Shown here one piece after another: positions 6,627-6,834 of a DNA stretch of 6,834 bases. The stretch is from Synergistaceae bacterium (GTDB lineage Bacteria; Synergistota; Synergistia; Synergistales; Aminobacteriaceae). The notes beneath the pieces were generated by a model. The model ran no database searches, was not told the DNA's origin, and saw only the letters and a program-made list of their open reading frames with translations. Both the position numbers and the translations under genes were made by a program. Where the stretch lies: positions 1-6,834 of the forward strand of contig WRBZ01000045.1 of the NCBI GenBank assembly GCA_009784305.1, written 5' to 3'. The stretch's first letter is position 1; every line of letters begins with the position of its first letter.

Positions 6627-6632
6627 ATTATA
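6627..6632 (-). promoter_or_regulatory. Candidate selA -10 element
   Basis: TATAAT on the minus strand lies within ATATAATGAGAA, which is identical to the segment before selD. Transcription would start near 6620, giving a leader of about 36 bases with the AGGAG site. No good -35 is seen at 16-18 bp; that zone overlaps the -35 of the divergent gene, so the two promoters are back to back. Confidence 0.5.
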
Positions 6633-6650
6633 TCTTCACATGAGCCGTTT

Positions 6651-6690
6651 TGGACAGTCATTCAGTAAGATTGCTATAATATGCTATACT
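6651..6690 (+). promoter_or_regulatory. Promoter region of the divergent gene, with two tandem extended -10 elements
   Basis: TGGACA (6651-6656, 5 of 6 to TTGACA) and TATAAT (6675-6680) are 18 bases apart, a strong housekeeping promoter. TATAAT is preceded by TGC, giving TGCTATAAT (6672-6680). One base later comes TGCTATACT (6682-6690), a second extended -10 in a 10-bp repeat, so two start sites one helical turn apart are possible. Confidence 0.65.
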
Positions 6691-6726
6691 TTTTCAATAA
6701 TTTACAGCAGAGGAGACATTCCCCTT

Positions 6727-6834
6727 TTGGATTTTTCAAACATCATAAATTTTACAAACATTATATCGCTTTTGATAGCCGCTTTTATGCTCTATTTTCC
6801 ATATGTCTGGTGCAGGATGAAAAAAGAACCCTCC
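6727..6834 (+). CDS. Start of a small membrane protein gene (cut by the right edge), unknown function
   Basis: From TTG 6727 the frame is open to the edge for 36 codons: a short polar start (DFSNIINFTN), a hydrophobic stretch of about 18 residues (IISLLIAAFMLYFPYVWC), then a basic RMKKEPS. This looks like one membrane helix with the C-terminal side in the cytoplasm (positive-inside rule). AGGAG (6711-6715) is 11 bases before the TTG and a strong promoter lies upstream. No ATG fits better: the first in-frame ATG is inside the helix. I do not recognise the family from this piece. It is divergent from selA, and a role in selenium metabolism cannot be claimed. Confidence 0.55.
   Translation, partial: MDFSNIINFTNIISLLIAAFMLYFPYVWCRMKKEPS

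Noticed and set aside
1..6834. tRNA(Sec), other tRNA/rRNA genes, or a CRISPR array
   Set aside because: No cloverleaf, rRNA signature or regularly spaced repeats were seen in the intergenic stretches.

Overview
The window comes from an anaerobic-type bacterium that makes selenocysteine (Sec). Two Sec-pathway genes frame it on the minus strand: selD, cut by the left edge and carrying an in-frame UGA at its catalytic position, and a complete selA on the right. The moderate G+C, frequent ATA and AGG codons, strong Shine-Dalgarno sites and an EFR1-type flavodoxin/ferredoxin protein suit Bacillota (Clostridia-like) or Synergistota. That placement is an inference; the sequence does not settle it.

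Layout. 1-633 (minus): 5' part of selD, a selenoprotein, with a candidate bacterial SECIS hairpin just after the UGA. 666-858: a 193-bp GC-rich, strongly folded insert with 9-bp terminal inverted repeats and a 5-bp direct repeat at its edges, which looks like a miniature transposable element (MITE). 881-1066 (plus): a 61-codon, four-cysteine protein gene with no standard start codon, lying immediately beside the insert. 1114-2781 (plus): pgm, phosphoglucomutase, behind an extended -10 promoter. 2782-2927: a spacer with a promoter candidate and a GC-rich folded leader. 2928-3779: folD. 3781-5076: a GNAT-flavodoxin-diferredoxin fusion, one base after the folD stop and so probably cotranslated. 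5153-5182: a strong intrinsic terminator closing the plus-strand set. 5187-6584 (minus): selA, convergent with it. 6727 to the right edge (plus): start of a small membrane protein gene, divergent from selA, behind two tandem extended -10 elements.

How the genes fit. SelD makes selenophosphate, and SelA uses it to convert Ser-tRNA(Sec) to Sec-tRNA(Sec). SelD itself needs Sec here, so the pathway feeds back on itself. The two genes share a 12-base identical segment, ATATAATGAGAA, shortly before their first ATG, which suggests a common promoter type. No selB, tRNA(Sec) gene or other Sec-reading gene is visible. pgm (glucose-1-P/glucose-6-P), folD (one-carbon folate chemistry) and the redox fusion are a housekeeping and accessory block set between the two sel genes, with no obvious pathway link to selenium.

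The points most worth a second look are the UGA-containing selD with its hairpin, the small Cys-rich gene with an ATC at the start position beside the MITE-like insert, and the GNAT-EFR1 fusion.
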